Positions 47,917-55,666 of a DNA stretch of 64,000 nt are shown here, one piece after another. Under the pieces are notes generated by a model, which saw only the letters and a list, made by a program, of their open reading frames with translations, was not told the DNA's origin and ran no database searches. Position numbers and translations under genes: made by a program. Positions within the stretch are counted from its first letter, which is position 1; every line of letters starts with the position of its first letter. Source of the DNA: Sva-07 sp963774765 (GTDB lineage: Bacteria; Actinomycetota; Acidimicrobiia; Acidimicrobiales; Ilumatobacteraceae); the NCBI GenBank assembly GCA_963774765.1, contig CAVZGP010000013.1, positions 1 to 64,000 of the forward strand. Reading direction: 5' to 3'.

Positions 47917-48550
47917 AGAGGTCGGCGACTCCGATGCCGACGAGCGACTCGACGAGGGTGAGCCCGGGGGCGGCAGCGACGGGAACGACATGGGGGACAC
48001 CCAGCGTCGCACACCCAGCCGCCAGAGCAGAGGCAACCCCGGTCGGCGAGTCCTCGATCGCGACGCAGTCGGCCGGGTCGACACCGAGAACTGCCGCGGC
48101 GGCGAGATACGGCTCGGGATCAGGCTTGCCGTTGGTCACCTCGTCGCCGGTGATCGAGGCGACGAAGGACCCGGCCGGCGCTGACGCCATGACTGCTTCA
48201 GCGAGCGGGCGCCACGACATCGTGACCATGACGCACGGGATCTCCTCAGCGACACAGGCGGCCAACAGCTCGGGCGCGCCAGGGCGCCAGGGCAACTCAC
48301 GTGCAACCCGTGCGATGACGCTCTGGAGCAGCCGATCGACAACCTGGTCGGGCTCGAGCCGCACGCCGCCACGGGTTCGCAGTTCATGCGCGGAGTCGAG
48401 CAGGTCGAAGCCGACGAGCGACAACGCGTCAGCGTCGGACCACGTGCCGTCGAACTCGGCGACCAGTTCGAACTCGGCCTCGAACCAGTACGGCTCGGTG
48501 TCGACGAGCGTGCCGTCCATGTCCCACAGAACGGCGGCGGGAAACGTCAC
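47897..48550 (-). CDS. HAD-family phosphatase
   Basis: A 217-residue haloacid-dehalogenase hydrolase of the beta-phosphoglucomutase/GS-like subgroup. Motif I is 'VLWDMDGTLVDTEP' (Asp nucleophile and Asp+2), motif II is Thr in 'CVMVTMSW', and the Lys motif is 'TNGKPDPEPY' followed by 'CVAIEDSPTGV'. The GTG at 48550 overlaps the stop of the crotonyl-CoA reductase gene (GTGA). Substrate unknown; a housekeeping sugar-phosphate role is common. Confidence 0.88.
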   Translation of the reverse strand: MTFPAAVLWDMDGTLVDTEPYWFEAEFELVAEFDGTWSDADALSLVGFDLLDSAHELRTRGGVRLEPDQVVDRLLQSVIARVARELPWRPGAPELLAACVAEEIPCVMVTMSWRPLAEAVMASAPAGSFVASITGDEVTNGKPDPEPYLAAAAVLGVDPADCVAIEDSPTGVASALAAGCATLGVPHVVPVAAAPGLTLVESLVGIGVADLCGLRAP

Positions 48551-49881
48551 GAGCGGAAGACGGTGATCTTGTCTTCGCCGATGCGCTCGCGCTTCTCCGG
48601 ATCGTCGATGCCCAGACCTTCGGCCGGCGCGAGGCACAACACGCCCAGCTTGCCCTCGGCTTCGTTGTGGTGGACCGTCAGTGCCGCTTCGCCGACGTGG
48701 GCGAGGTCGTAGGTCTTGGTGAGCAACGGCTGGATACGACCCTGGTCGAGCAGCTTGTTGGCGGCGTACGACTCGGCGTAGTTGGCGAAGTGCGACCCGA
48801 TCAGGTTCTTCAGCTTCATCCAGAAGTGCCGGTTGTCGAACTCGACCATGTAGCCGGAGGTCGCTGCGCACGTCACGACGGTGCCGCCACGCTTCACGGC
48901 GAAAATCGATGCGCCCATCGTGGAACGCCCGGGGTGTTCGAACACGATGTCGACGTCCTCGCCACCGTTGAGTTCGCGGATCTTCTTGCCGAAGCGACGC
49001 CATTCCGACTCGTCCTGGGTGTTCTCGTCGGACCAGAACTCGTACTTCTCGGCGCGGCGGTCGATCACGGCTTCGCAACCCATTCGGTTGAGCAGCTCGG
49101 CACGTTCGGGCGACGAGACGACACCGATCGGGGTGCCGCCGCCGTTGAGCACGTACTGCGCGGCGTACCCGCCGATGCCTCCGGTGGCGCCCCAGATCAG
49201 CACGCTGTCGCCCTGCTTCATCTGCGCGCCGTTCTCGCCGACGAGCATCCGGTACGACGTCGAACTGCACAGCGCGTTGACCGCAGCCTCTTCCCACGAC
49301 AGGTGGGAGGGCTTGGGCATCAACTGGTTCGCCTTGACCACGGCGAGGTCCGCGAGGCCACCGAAGTTCGTCTCGAAGCCCCAGATCAGCTGATTCGTCG
49401 CGAGCATCGAGTCGTTGTGGGCGCTCGGGTCCTGGTCGTCGACGTAGTTGCAGTGCACCGTGACGCGGTCGCCAGGCTTCCAGTTGCGCACGGCCGAGCC
49501 GGTTCGCACGACGACCGCGGCGGCGTCAGAACCGACCACGTGGTACGGCAGGGCGTGACGCTTGCCCCATTCGTTCTGGCGACCCATCCTGTCGAGGAAG
49601 CCGAATGTCGGCAGCGGCTCGAAGATCGAGGACCAGACCGTGTTGAAGTTGATGCTCGACGCCATCACGGCGATGTACACCTCGTCAGGCGCCAGTTCGG
49701 GGGTCGCTACCTCGTCGACGTGCAGCGACTTGCGGGGGTCCTTGTCCCACGAGTCGACCCCTTCGAACATCGCGGTGTCCTCGCGACGCACGAACGCCGC
49801 CCGGTAGCTCTCGGGGATCGGGAGGTTGGCGATGTCCTCGCCGCTGGCACCGGACTGGATGGCGTCGAGGATCTCCTGCAT
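48547..49881 (-). CDS. ccrA: Crotonyl-CoA carboxylase/reductase
   Basis: A 444-residue MDR-superfamily enzyme. It has the long N-terminus typical of Ccr ('ALPYHVVGSDAAAVVVRTG', 'VTVHCNYVDDQDP', 'QLIWGFETNFGGLADLAVVK'), the NADP motif 'LIWGATGGIGGYAAQYVLNGGG', and 'VFEHPGRSTMGASIFAVKRGGTVVTCAATSGY' in the C-terminal half. It reductively carboxylates crotonyl-CoA to ethylmalonyl-CoA, the key step of the ethylmalonyl-CoA pathway. The ATG at 49881 (MQEILDAI) is used. It is divergent from an acetyl-CoA acetyltransferase across a 14-bp perfect inverted repeat, and co-transcribed with the HAD gene. Confidence 0.93.
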   Translation of the reverse strand: MQEILDAIQSGASGEDIANLPIPESYRAAFVRREDTAMFEGVDSWDKDPRKSLHVDEVATPELAPDEVYIAVMASSINFNTVWSSIFEPLPTFGFLDRMGRQNEWGKRHALPYHVVGSDAAAVVVRTGSAVRNWKPGDRVTVHCNYVDDQDPSAHNDSMLATNQLIWGFETNFGGLADLAVVKANQLMPKPSHLSWEEAAVNALCSSTSYRMLVGENGAQMKQGDSVLIWGATGGIGGYAAQYVLNGGGTPIGVVSSPERAELLNRMGCEAVIDRRAEKYEFWSDENTQDESEWRRFGKKIRELNGGEDVDIVFEHPGRSTMGASIFAVKRGGTVVTCAATSGYMVEFDNRHFWMKLKNLIGSHFANYAESYAANKLLDQGRIQPLLTKTYDLAHVGEAALTVHHNEAEGKLGVLCLAPAEGLGIDDPEKRERIGEDKITVFRS

Positions 49882-49952
49882 GGCGCGTGACGCTACTGAC
49901 CGGTAATCACGGCGGACAAAGCGGCCCAATCACCCACCCGACCACACTCCAG

Positions 49953-50007
49953 CCCGAAAAATGCCTCGTTTGTCGCGCTGAGCGCGCACATCCAGGCATT
50001 TTTCGGG
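49953..50007. promoter_or_regulatory. 14-bp perfect inverted repeat between divergent ccr and thiolase genes
   Basis: CCCGAAAAATGCCT (49953-49966) and its exact complement (49994-50007) flank a second, imperfect palindrome (TGTCGCGC/GCGCGCACA). The A/T-rich arms stand out in this GC-rich DNA. It lies 28 bp before the thiolase start and 72 bp before ccrA, so it may be a shared operator; a bidirectional hairpin is the alternative. Confidence 0.55.
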
Positions 50008-50035
50008 GGTTGGGAGATGGGGGTAGCGTTTACGT

Positions 50036-51226
50036 ATGGCTACTACTGGTTCGTACATCGTCGCTGGCGCCCGCACCCCGATCGGGAAGATGAGCGGTGC
50101 ACTCGCATCGTTCTCCGCAGCCGACCTGGGTGGATTCGCAATCGCGGCAGCACTCGAACGCGCCGGGGTGGCCCCCGACGAAGTCCAGCACGTGATCATG
50201 GGCCAGGTGCTCATGGCCGGCCAGGGTCAGGTGCCGAGCCGGCAGGCCGCCGTCAAGGCCGGCATCCCGATGAGCGTTCCGTCGGTCAACATCAACAAGG
50301 TGTGCCTGTCCGGGCTCAACTCGATCTACCTCGCGAACCAGATGATCGCCGCCGGCGAGGCCGACATCGTGGTGGCCGGCGGCATGGAGTCGATGACCAA
50401 CGCTCCCTACATCGCCGACGGCGCTCGTGGCGGCTTCAAGTACGGCAACACCGAGCTGCGCGACGCGATCATCGCCGATGGCCTGTGGTGCTCGTTCGAC
50501 GCGTGCCTGATGGGCCTCGGCACCGACCGCTACGCATCCGGCGAGAGCCTGACCCGCGAGCAACAGGACGAGATGGCCGTCATCTCGAACGAACGCGCCG
50601 CCAACGCCATCAAGGACGGCCGCCTCGCCGACGAGATCGTGCCCGTCGCCGTACCGCAGCGCAAGGGCGATCCGATCCTCGTCGAGACCGACGAAGGGGT
50701 GCGTCCCGGCACCAGCATGGAGAGCCTCGGCTCGCTGCGCCCGGCCTTCGACAAGGACGGCACGGTCACCGCCGGCAATGCCTCGCAGCTCTCCGACGGC
50801 GCGAGCGCAGTCGTGCTGATGTCGCGCGCCGAGGCCGAGCGTCGCGGCGTCGCCCCGCTCGGCGAGTTCGTGTCGTACGGCATGGTCGCGGGGCCCGACA
50901 GTGCGTCGTTGCTGCACCAGCCCAGCCGGGCGATCATGCAGGCCGCCGACAAGGCCGGCATCGCGATCGCCGACCTCGACCTGTTCGAGATCAACGAGGC
51001 CTTCGCCGCCGTCGGGCTCGCATCGATCGCCGAGCTCGGCATCAGCGACGAGATCGTCAACGTCAACGGCGGCGCCATCGCCCTCGGCCACCCGATCGGA
51101 ATGAGTGGCAACCGCCTCGCGCTGACCCTGCTGCACGAACTCAAGCGTCGTGGCGGCGGCACCGGCGCCGTGGCGCTGTGTGGCGGTGGCGGCCAAGGCG
51201 ACGCCGCCATCCTGCGCACCGTCTGA
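50036..51226 (+). CDS. Acetyl-CoA C-acetyltransferase
   Basis: A 396-residue biosynthetic-type thiolase. The nucleophile is C90 ('NINKVCLSGLNS'), with 'GGMESMTNAPY', 'FEINEAFAAVGLAS', the His motif 'NVNGGAIALGHPIGMSG' and the final Cys 'ALCGGGGQGDA'. It condenses two acetyl-CoA to acetoacetyl-CoA, the first step leading to crotonyl-CoA and to polyhydroxybutyrate. It is divergent from ccrA, which uses a product of the same route, so shared control is plausible. Confidence 0.93.
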   Translation: MATTGSYIVAGARTPIGKMSGALASFSAADLGGFAIAAALERAGVAPDEVQHVIMGQVLMAGQGQVPSRQAAVKAGIPMSVPSVNINKVCLSGLNSIYLANQMIAAGEADIVVAGGMESMTNAPYIADGARGGFKYGNTELRDAIIADGLWCSFDACLMGLGTDRYASGESLTREQQDEMAVISNERAANAIKDGRLADEIVPVAVPQRKGDPILVETDEGVRPGTSMESLGSLRPAFDKDGTVTAGNASQLSDGASAVVLMSRAEAERRGVAPLGEFVSYGMVAGPDSASLLHQPSRAIMQAADKAGIAIADLDLFEINEAFAAVGLASIAELGISDEIVNVNGGAIALGHPIGMSGNRLALTLLHELKRRGGGTGAVALCGGGGQGDAAILRTV

Positions 51227-51304
51227 TCACGACCACCTCTCGGCACGGCTCCGGTGTCTTCGGCGCGCCACGACTTCTGACACCGACTTCACCACGTTGG
51301 GTGA

Positions 51305-51332
51305 TTGACACGCCACTACTTGTCGATATACT
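51305..51332 (+). promoter_or_regulatory. Near-consensus sigma-70-type promoter
   Basis: TTGACA (51305-51310), a 16-bp spacer, and TATACT (51327-51332), far closer to consensus than usual in this GC-rich genome. Transcription would start at about 51,339 and enter a gene-free but strongly folded stretch. Confidence 0.65.
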
Positions 51333-51338
51333 GGCAGC

Positions 51339-51511
51339 ACGGACGACTTGTGTTACGAAAACTTGACGGACACTCAAGCATTCTGTAACGTATCCGTAAC
51401 AACTGATCGAGCGAATCGCCCTCCGATTCGCCACTCTCTGGGGCATCATCGAAACGAATCGGCCCGTCCGCCCGCTACCGATTCGTGGAGATGGTGCCCC
51501 AGTTCAGTTTT
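51339..51511 (+). ncRNA. Candidate structured non-coding RNA, ~170 nt, with terminator
   Basis: Downstream of the promoter at 51305 lie three stem-loops. The first is TGTTACG/CGTAACA (51351-51357 with 51395-51401), enclosing CTTGA/TCAAG. The second is GCGAATCG/CGATTCGC (51411-51431). The third is a long hairpin: CTGGGGCA/TGCCCCAG outside, ACGAATCGG/CCGATTCGT inside (51438-51502). TTCAGTTTT follows, as in an intrinsic terminator. The second and third share GAATCG, allowing alternative pairing. No convincing protein frame exists, and it ends before the convergent recR. I do not recognise it as SRP RNA, tmRNA, RNase P or 6S RNA. Confidence 0.55.
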
Positions 51512-51549
51512 CCGGTCCCAGATGCGCGTGGCGTTGGACGAAACGGGAG

Positions 51550-52155
51550 TCAGTCGACCGCGCGACGGCCCTCGAGAGCCCGCCCGAGCGTGAGTTCGTC
51601 GGCGTACTCGAGGTCGCCTCCCACTGGGAGACCGCTCGCGATCCGGGTGACCGTGAGCCCGATCGGCTTCAACAGCCGAGCGAGATACATCGCGGTGACC
51701 TCACCTTCGGTGTTCGGATTGGTGCACAAGATGATCTCCTGTACGCCCTCGGGATCGATGCGCGTCACCAGCTCGCGGATCTTGAGGTGCTCGGGACCGA
51801 TCCCTTCCAACGGGCTCATCGCCCCCAGCAGCACGTGGTACCGCCCGCGGAATTCACCGGTGCGTTCGATCGCCACGATGTCGCGGGACTCCTCGACCAC
51901 GCACAGCACGGACGAGTCGCGGCTGTCGTCGTTGCAGATCGGACACAGCACGTCGTCGGCCACGTTGAAGCACCGCTCACAGAACCGGACGCGGGCCTTG
52001 GCGTCGGTGATCGCAAAGGCGAGTCGGTTGGCGTCGTCGACCGGCATCTTGAGCAGGTGGAACGCGATGCGTTGCGCCGACTTCGGGCCGATCCCCGGCA
52101 GTCGGCCCAGCTCGTCGATCAACGACTGGACGGGTGCGGTGTAGTTGCCGGCCAT
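51550..52155 (-). CDS. recR: Recombination mediator RecR
   Basis: A 201-residue DNA-binding protein of the RecFOR pathway. It has an HhH motif ('LGRLPGIGPKSAQRIAFHLL'), a C4 zinc finger ('FCERCFNVADDVLCPIC'), a TOPRIM domain ('LCVVEESRDIVAIE'), and Walker-B-like 'TEGEVTAMYLARLL'. The length is standard. It is co-transcribed with dnaX, whose stop lies nine bases upstream, the usual pairing. Confidence 0.95.
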   Translation of the reverse strand: MAGNYTAPVQSLIDELGRLPGIGPKSAQRIAFHLLKMPVDDANRLAFAITDAKARVRFCERCFNVADDVLCPICNDDSRDSSVLCVVEESRDIVAIERTGEFRGRYHVLLGAMSPLEGIGPEHLKIRELVTRIDPEGVQEIILCTNPNTEGEVTAMYLARLLKPIGLTVTRIASGLPVGGDLEYADELTLGRALEGRRAVD

Positions 52156-52164
52156 GGAGTCCGG

Positions 52165-54042
52165 TCAGCCCGCTTCTTCGATCAACTCGGAGCCGGGGAA
52201 CGCCTCGGCGAGCCGATCGATCGGCGACTTCACCGACTCGGGCGGCGCATCGACGAGGTCGTCGAGGTCGACATCGTCGTCGTCGGGCAACTCGACGAAT
52301 CCCGCGGTCGACTCGTGATCGAGCGACTCCGCGGTGGCGCTGGCGCTGGCGCTCGCCGCAGCGAGGCCCCGTGTGCGTGGCGTCGAGATCTCGGCGCTCG
52401 TGGTGGCGGCACCGGACTCGCCATGTGACACGGGCGGCGCATCGCCCGACGGTGCGGCCATGCTCGGCGCCGGCCCGGTGTCGGGTGCGGGGCGAGGACC
52501 GGAGCCTCCGCTGTCGCCACCGTCGACCAGTTCGACTGCGACCGAGCTTCCGACCAACGTGGCGATCGCAGCCTCGACGGCCGGGCGTTGCTCGTCGCAC
52601 TTCGCCCGGTGCGCCGCATTCGGCACCGACAGCGTCAGCGTCGACTCGGTGCTGCGCACGAATCCCGCCGGCGCGTACACCGCCCGCGCCATGCCGCGAA
52701 GGGCGGGACGGACCATGTTCTCCCAGACATCCGCCGTGATCGTGGTCGTCGCCGCCGTTGGGGCTGTGACGGTGACCGGTTCGGCATCCGCAGGCGAAGG
52801 GATCTCGCTGGGCTCGGTGGGCGCCACCGCGGTACGTGGTGTCTCGGGGGCAGTCGTTCGGGCGCGGCCGCCGAGCGCGGCGCGGCCCGTTGCGGGGTCG
52901 CGTGGAGTGGGCGCCGCCTCCGGCGTCGGGGCAGCGACACCTTCGGCGACCTTGCGCTCGAGACGCTCGAGACGTTGGAGCAGCGCACCGAGATCATCGC
53001 CGGCGCTGTCGGCGGTGAGTTGCACCGTGGCCACGTCGAGCAGCACCCGAGGATCGGGAGCGTGGCGCATCTCGGCGAGACCGGCGCCCAACAGCTCGAT
53101 CCCGCGCACGAGGCCGGCGGCACCGAGCCGTTGCGCCTGCGCGGCGAGCGCGTCGAGACGATTCGACGGCACCTGCACGAGTTCGGGCGCCATCAGGGCG
53201 AGGAATCCGTTGCGGAGGAAGGCAATCAGCTCCTCGGTGAGCGTCCGCGGGTCCATGCCGCTGGAGATCGCGTGGGCGACGACCGTGAGCGCACGGCCGG
53301 CGTCGCGGTCGATCATCGCCTCGACGTACTCGTCGAGCGGTACGAGCTGCATCCCTTCGTCGCCGGTGTTCGAGAGGAGCTCGAGCGCCGACAGCGTGTC
53401 GCGGGCCGAGCCGCCGCCCCTGCTCAACGCCTGCTCCAACGATGCCTCGCTCAGCTCGAGACCTGCGTCGGCCGCGACCCAGCGGACGTGCTCGGCAAGG
53501 GTGTCGGCCGGAAGGAGGTGGAACTGCAGGTGCTGCGTCCGGCTGCGGATCGTGTCGGACATCTTCTGTGGATCGGTGGTCGCCAACACGAACACGACGT
53601 GAGGAGGCGGTTCTTCGAGCGTCTTGAGCAGTGCCGCCTCGGCCGGCTTGGTCAGCATGTGGACCTCGTCGAGGATGTAGACCTTGTGACGGCCCGGCGT
53701 GCCGAGCGACGCCTTCTCGATCAGGTCACGCATGGCGTCGACACCGTTGTTGCTCGCTGCATCCAACTCGTGCACGTCGTAGCTCACTCCGCGTTCGACG
53801 GCCAGACAGGACTCGCACTCGCAACACGGCTCGCCGTCTTGCGGGTTCTCGCAGTTGAGTACCTTGGCCAGGATGCGCGCCGAGGTGGTCTTGCCGGTAC
53901 CGCGAGGGCCCGAGAAGAGGTACGCCTGGCCCTCGCGTCCTTCGGCGACCGACGAGCGCAGGGCGCGCACCACGTGGTCCTGCCCCTTCACCTCGCTGAA
54001 GCGTCGGGGCCGGTAGCGACGGTAGAGCGACTGGGTGGCCAT
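52165..54042 (-). CDS. dnaX: DNA polymerase III gamma/tau subunit
   Basis: A 625-residue clamp-loader ATPase. 'MATQSLYRRYRPRRFSEVKGQDHVVRAL' begins the protein. Walker A is 'GPRGTGKTTSARILAK', a zinc site lies in 'CENPQDGEPCCECESC', Walker B is 'VYILDEVHML', and the SRC-like motif is 'TIRSRTQHLQF'. A variable Ala/Pro-rich C-terminal region ends in an acidic 'DDDDVDLDDLVDAPPES'. The ATG at 54042 is chosen by family N-terminus. recR follows. Confidence 0.95.
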   Translation of the reverse strand: MATQSLYRRYRPRRFSEVKGQDHVVRALRSSVAEGREGQAYLFSGPRGTGKTTSARILAKVLNCENPQDGEPCCECESCLAVERGVSYDVHELDAASNNGVDAMRDLIEKASLGTPGRHKVYILDEVHMLTKPAEAALLKTLEEPPPHVVFVLATTDPQKMSDTIRSRTQHLQFHLLPADTLAEHVRWVAADAGLELSEASLEQALSRGGGSARDTLSALELLSNTGDEGMQLVPLDEYVEAMIDRDAGRALTVVAHAISSGMDPRTLTEELIAFLRNGFLALMAPELVQVPSNRLDALAAQAQRLGAAGLVRGIELLGAGLAEMRHAPDPRVLLDVATVQLTADSAGDDLGALLQRLERLERKVAEGVAAPTPEAAPTPRDPATGRAALGGRARTTAPETPRTAVAPTEPSEIPSPADAEPVTVTAPTAATTTITADVWENMVRPALRGMARAVYAPAGFVRSTESTLTLSVPNAAHRAKCDEQRPAVEAAIATLVGSSVAVELVDGGDSGGSGPRPAPDTGPAPSMAAPSGDAPPVSHGESGAATTSAEISTPRTRGLAAASASASATAESLDHESTAGFVELPDDDDVDLDDLVDAPPESVKSPIDRLAEAFPGSELIEEAG

Positions 54043-54176
54043 CGCGGCCACGATAGCGATGCCGTGCTCGTCGCACGGTGCGAGGTGCTCGGGGTCGGAC
54101 CTCGGTCCGACCCGGTGTGCGGCGATCGCGTCGGACCAAGGAGCAACCCAAGCCAAGCGTGCCGTAGCCTCGCAAG

Positions 54177-54611
54177 ATGCGGGTCAGCGTCGTCGCCATC
54201 TGCCTCGTTCTCCTCGCGTCCTGTGCCAGCGCACCCGTCGAGGTCACGCCCGCCGACTATCTCGCCGATCTGCAGTCGATCTGTACCGACACCACGGCGA
54301 CGCTCGATGGGCTCCCACACCCTCCCGAGCAGATCTCCGTCGCCGACTTCGCAACGAGTGCGGCCGGTGCGCTCGACAACGAAGCCGAACGGGCCCGCAG
54401 CCTCGACGTTCCCGACGCACTCGCTGCCGATCATCGAGCGTTCGTGCTCAACACCGACGAACAGGTTCTCGCGTGGAAAGCGATCGCCACGGTCGGCGAC
54501 GACGCTGCCCGGCTCGACGAGCTGACCACTCGCGTCGGCGAGCTCATTCGCGGACGAAACGATCTCGCCGACGACATGGCTGCCGCCGCCTGCAGGCGCG
54601 GCGAGGTCTAG
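54177..54611 (+). CDS. Small lipoprotein of unknown function
   Basis: A 144-residue exported protein. The signal 'VSVVAICLVLLASC' has its lipidated Cys at residue 16. The rest is helical, rich in Ala, Asp and Arg ('AADHRAFVLNTDEQVLAWKAIA'), and has two further Cys. No family recognised. It is divergent from dnaX. A GC-rich repeat with GCGCTGG/CCAGCGC pairs follows (54,620-54,690) and may end its transcript. Confidence 0.6.
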   Translation: MRVSVVAICLVLLASCASAPVEVTPADYLADLQSICTDTTATLDGLPHPPEQISVADFATSAAGALDNEAERARSLDVPDALAADHRAFVLNTDEQVLAWKAIATVGDDAARLDELTTRVGELIRGRNDLADDMAAAACRRGEV

Positions 54612-54703
54612 GGGCCCGGAGCAGCACCAGCGCCGCCCCCGGGCAGCACCAGCGCCGGCCCGCGGGCAGCGATTCACCGGCGCTGGGTAAGGTGTCGGCG
54701 CAT

Positions 54704-55084
54704 ATGAGACGGGTCGCGCATCTGCTGCTGCTCGTGTTCGCCGTGGTCGGGTTGGTCGCGACGGCCGATCGGGGTCTCGAGCGCCTCGATGTGGCGGCAG
54801 CCGTGGGTGTGGCGTCCGATCCCTCGCAGCTGAGTGAATCGCTCCCCGCCGCTCGCATCGACCGAGCGACTCTCACGAACGTCGACGCCGTCGCTCCGTG
54901 CGATCGTGTCGACGCGCGGAGCACGCGGCAGCTGATCGCGGCGGTACTGCCTGGTGCGGTCGCGGCGAGTTCGTCCGGCGTGTGCGAGAGCGCCCCCGGC
55001 GACAACTCGGCCGGGATCGGGACCGTCGCGACCTGCCCGTGTGGTCGCGGGCCGCCAGAGGATCCAGCACCGACGTCCATCTGA
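54704..55084 (+). CDS. Secreted Cys-containing protein of unknown function
   Basis: A 126-residue protein with a signal peptide ('RRVAHLLLLVFAVVGLVATA') and no further helix. Five Cys lie in the mature part ('VAPCDRV', 'GVCESAP', 'ATCPCG'), fitting a disulfide-bonded extracellular protein. No family recognised. The ATG at 54704 gives a clean signal peptide. It precedes another small exported protein and the cation antiporter on the same strand. Confidence 0.5.
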   Translation: MRRVAHLLLLVFAVVGLVATADRGLERLDVAAAVGVASDPSQLSESLPAARIDRATLTNVDAVAPCDRVDARSTRQLIAAVLPGAVAASSSGVCESAPGDNSAGIGTVATCPCGRGPPEDPAPTSI

Positions 55085-55192
55085 CGTTCACGGGCGCGGT
55101 CGCCTCCTCGGCGAGGCCGTCCCCGATCCAACTGCCGGCACGACGAGTGCCGATCGATTCTTGTCTGCCAGCGACCCCGAGAGGCGCGCTTC

Positions 55193-55666
55193 GTGCATGA
55201 GCACCCGATCCATCCCCACCCGACTCTGCCCACGCGCTCCTCGTGGACCCCGACGCAGACCGAGCGCTTGAGCTTCGTGATCGCCGTCGCGGTCACCGCG
55301 TTGATCGCTTGGATCGTGCCGTTCGAGGCGGACCGACTCACCGTGACCATCGAGAACCCGACGGATCACACGCTCTACATCAGCGCGTCGACACCCGACG
55401 ACCCGAGTTCGACCTTCGTCATGACCGCCGCGCCGCGTTCGACCACGTCGATGCCGGGTGTGCTCGATCGAGGGGCCAGCTGGGTGTTGCACCTGCGCAC
55501 GCTCGGCGCTGCTGCCGGCCGTCTCGACGTGTCCCGATCAGACCTCGAAGGCGGTTCGGTGGTGATCCCGCTGTCGATCAACGAAGCGTTGGCCGCTGCC
55601 GGCGTCCCCATCGACGTCCGCGACCGAGGCGAAGAGGGAACTCCGGGGCGCACCGATGGAACATGA
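55193..55666 (+). CDS. Single-pass membrane protein of unknown function
   Basis: A 157-residue protein. After ~25 residues there is one helix ('LSFVIAVAVTALIAWIVPF'), then a beta-rich extracytoplasmic part ('LTVTIENPTDHTLYISAST', 'GGSVVIPLSINEALAAAGVP'). The start is GTG (55193). The end overlaps the start of the antiporter gene by 11 bp, so the two are likely translated together, and it may be an accessory of that transporter. No family recognised. Confidence 0.55.
   Translation: MHEHPIHPHPTLPTRSSWTPTQTERLSFVIAVAVTALIAWIVPFEADRLTVTIENPTDHTLYISASTPDDPSSTFVMTAAPRSTTSMPGVLDRGASWVLHLRTLGAAAGRLDVSRSDLEGGSVVIPLSINEALAAAGVPIDVRDRGEEGTPGRTDGT

Noticed and set aside
51339..51511. SRP (4.5S) RNA near recR-dnaX
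   Set aside because: The conserved SRP apical loop (GGAAGG/AGCAG pattern) is not present.
51348..51593. 81-codon open frame after the strong promoter
   Set aside because: It starts with no ribosome site, runs through the predicted hairpins and into recR antisense, and has no family character.
52588..54525. 645-codon open frame opposite dnaX
   Set aside because: It spans dnaX antisense and a divergent promoter region, with no domain signal.
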